A stretch of 15,810 bases of DNA, from assembly GCA_943325485.2 (NCBI GenBank), contig CALPPP020000011.1, forward strand, positions 1-15,810. Reading direction: 5' to 3'. How positions within the stretch are numbered: position 1 is the stretch's first letter; every line of letters begins with the position of its first letter. The position numbers and the translations under genes are program-made. Of this stretch, positions 14,874-15,810 are shown piece after piece. This DNA comes from Rickettsia typhi. GTDB lineage: Bacteria; Pseudomonadota; Gammaproteobacteria; Burkholderiales; Burkholderiaceae_C. Under the pieces are notes generated by a model, which searched no databases, was not told where the DNA came from, and worked only from the letters and a program-made list of their open reading frames with translations.

Positions 14874-15176
14874 ATGGAACTCACGCCCCGCGAAAAAGAC
14901 AAGCTCTTGATCTTCACAGCCGGTTTGCTGGCCGAGCGCCGCAAGGCACGCGGCTTGAAGCTCAACTACCCTGAGGCCGTTGCCTTCATCAGCGCGGCCG
15001 TCATGGAAGGTGCGCGTGACGGCAAGACCGTGGCGCAACTCATGAGTGAAGGGCGCACCCTGCTCACCCGTGCCGATGTGATGGAGGGCATTGCTGAAAT
15101 GATTCCCGACATCCAAGTCGAAGCCACTTTCCCCGACGGCACCAAGCTGGTGACGGTGCACCAACCGATTGTTTGA
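14874..15176 (+). CDS. ureA: Urease gamma subunit UreA
   Basis: The 100-residue smallest structural subunit of urease, cytoplasmic, assembles with UreB and UreC into the (UreABC)3 enzyme that hydrolyses urea to ammonia and carbamate. The whole sequence is typical: [53 protein letters not shown] and the C-terminal VTVHQPIV. Length is normal. Here it is the first gene of its operon because ureD lies elsewhere. Only a weak ribosome site (ACAGG) precedes the ATG. Confidence 0.98.
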   Translation: MELTPREKDKLLIFTAGLLAERRKARGLKLNYPEAVAFISAAVMEGARDGKTVAQLMSEGRTLLTRADVMEGIAEMIPDIQVEATFPDGTKLVTVHQPIV

Positions 15177-15223
15177 TCCCCATCCACCACAAACCTCATA
15201 TATACAGTTTGGAGGCACTCCCC

Positions 15224-15385
15224 ATGAAAAAACTTTTCATATTGTCCGCAGTCAGTTTGAGCAGCTGGGCCCAGGCCCATGACGGCCATGGTTTGGCGGG
15301 TTCGCACTGGCACCCCACCGATGCCCTGGGCTTTTTGGCGGTGCTGGTGGTCGTGGCCGCTGTGTGGTGGGCTGGCCGCAAATGA
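15224..15385 (+). CDS. 53-residue His-rich single-span membrane protein between ureA and ureB
   Basis: The protein has a signal peptide (residues 1-18, cleavage at AQA-HDG), a short His-rich segment [15 protein letters not shown] with four His, and one hydrophobic helix ([18 protein letters not shown]) ending R-K. Many urease operons carry the nickel permease HupE/UreJ at this position. The H-x-G-H-G...H-P segment resembles the mature N-terminus of HupE/UreJ, but only one membrane span is present. It may be a reduced relative or an unrelated metal-binding peptide. GGAGG at 15211-15215 gives a strong start at ATG 15224, and its stop overlaps the ureB start (ATGA). The strong ribosome site and tight coupling argue for a functional gene. 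Confidence 0.8.
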   Translation: MKKLFILSAVSLSSWAQAHDGHGLAGSHWHPTDALGFLAVLVVVAAVWWAGRK

Positions 15386-15711
15386 GTCAACGCTTCATCC
15401 CTGGTGAGTTGTTCACCGACCCTGGCCACCACCCACTCAACACCGGCAGGCGCACCCACACTTTGGTGGTGAAAAACAGCGGCGACCGCCCGATTCAAGT
15501 GGGCTCGCATTACCACTTCGCCGAAACCAACACGGGTTTGCTGTTTGACCGCGCGGCTGCCCACGGCATGCGCTTGAACATCGCCTCGGGCACCGCGGTG
15601 CGCTTTGAGCCCGGCCAAGAACGCACCGTGGAATTGGTGGACTACGCCGGAACGCGCGAGGTCTATGGCTTTCGCGGCGAGGTGCAAGGCGCATTGAAAG
15701 GAGCCGCGTGA
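15382..15711 (+). CDS. ureB: Urease beta subunit UreB
   Basis: A 109-residue structural subunit of urease with no catalytic residues of its own, packing on UreC. Family landmarks are [14 protein letters not shown]-like [67 protein letters not shown] and a GFRGEVQG end. Length is normal. It starts in ATGA overlap with the small His-rich gene and ends by sharing one base with the ureC start. Confidence 0.98.
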   Translation: MSQRFIPGELFTDPGHHPLNTGRRTHTLVVKNSGDRPIQVGSHYHFAETNTGLLFDRAAAHGMRLNIASGTAVRFEPGQERTVELVDYAGTREVYGFRGEVQGALKGAA

Positions 15712-15810
15712 TGGCCCAGATTGAAAAACGCGCTTACGCCGAAATGTTTGGCCCCACCGTGGGCGACCGCTTGCGCTTGGCCGATACCGACCTCATTGTC
15801 GAGGTAGAAC
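15711..15810 (+). CDS. ureC: Urease alpha (catalytic) subunit UreC, 3' partial
   Basis: Only the first 33 codons are in the window. They read [20 protein letters not shown], then [13 protein letters not shown], the conserved UreC N-terminus. The catalytic residues (nickel-binding His and Asp, carbamylated Lys) lie beyond the window. An AAAGGAG ribosome site 7 bases upstream supports ATG 15711, which shares its first base with the ureB stop. Confidence 0.97.
   Translation, partial: MAQIEKRAYAEMFGPTVGDRLRLADTDLIVEVE

Noticed and set aside
1-15810. tRNA/rRNA genes, CRISPR arrays, insertion sequences or phage genes
   Set aside because: No cloverleaf, repeat-spacer array, transposase or terminal inverted repeats were recognised on either strand by reading.

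Overview
The window looks like a chromosomal segment of a betaproteobacterium, most likely Burkholderiales near Comamonadaceae. The reasons are moderate GC content, the sequence style of the Urt and urease proteins, and a very short His-rich membrane protein between ureA and ureB. This placement is inferred from family resemblance only. The overall theme is urea and ureide nitrogen, with an unusual block of ion-channel and metal-transporter genes joined to it.

Layout. (1) Positions 1-213 hold the 3' end of an M20-type amidohydrolase, probably an allantoate or N-carbamoyl amino acid amidohydrolase. (2) Positions 352-6748 are a plus-strand series: a small membrane-anchored protein of unknown function; a K+-channel-like protein with two complete voltage sensors but one pore; a hairpin; two single-voltage-sensor channels with altered, shortened selectivity filters; a ZIP-like metal transporter with a cyclic-nucleotide-binding-like domain in its central loop; and ureD. 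Channel 2 to ureD are coupled by overlaps or gaps of a few bases. (3) Positions 6754-9000 are accessory: a minus-strand cupin-like protein, a possible gene remnant followed by a small hairpin, a secreted glycerophosphodiester phosphodiesterase, and an overlapping AT-rich gene for a membrane-anchored CxxCxxCC protein. (4) Positions 8960-14595 are the complete urea ABC transporter urtABCDE on the minus strand, with a strong hairpin between urtA and urtB. (5) Positions 14874-15810 start the urease structural operon on the plus strand: ureA, a 53-residue His-rich membrane protein, ureB and the start of ureC.

How the parts fit. UrtABCDE imports urea and urease UreABC hydrolyses it. UreD is the scaffold protein for nickel insertion, yet it sits 8 kb from ureABC, at the end of the channel/transporter operon. 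The 278-bp region between urtA and ureA carries a near-perfect sigma-54 promoter in each direction, plus an NtrC-like dyad between them. This points to nitrogen-limitation control of both uptake and hydrolysis. The most unusual content is the three-channel plus ZIP-CNBD cassette. Its coupling to ureD suggests, without proving, a role in metal or ion homeostasis around urease.
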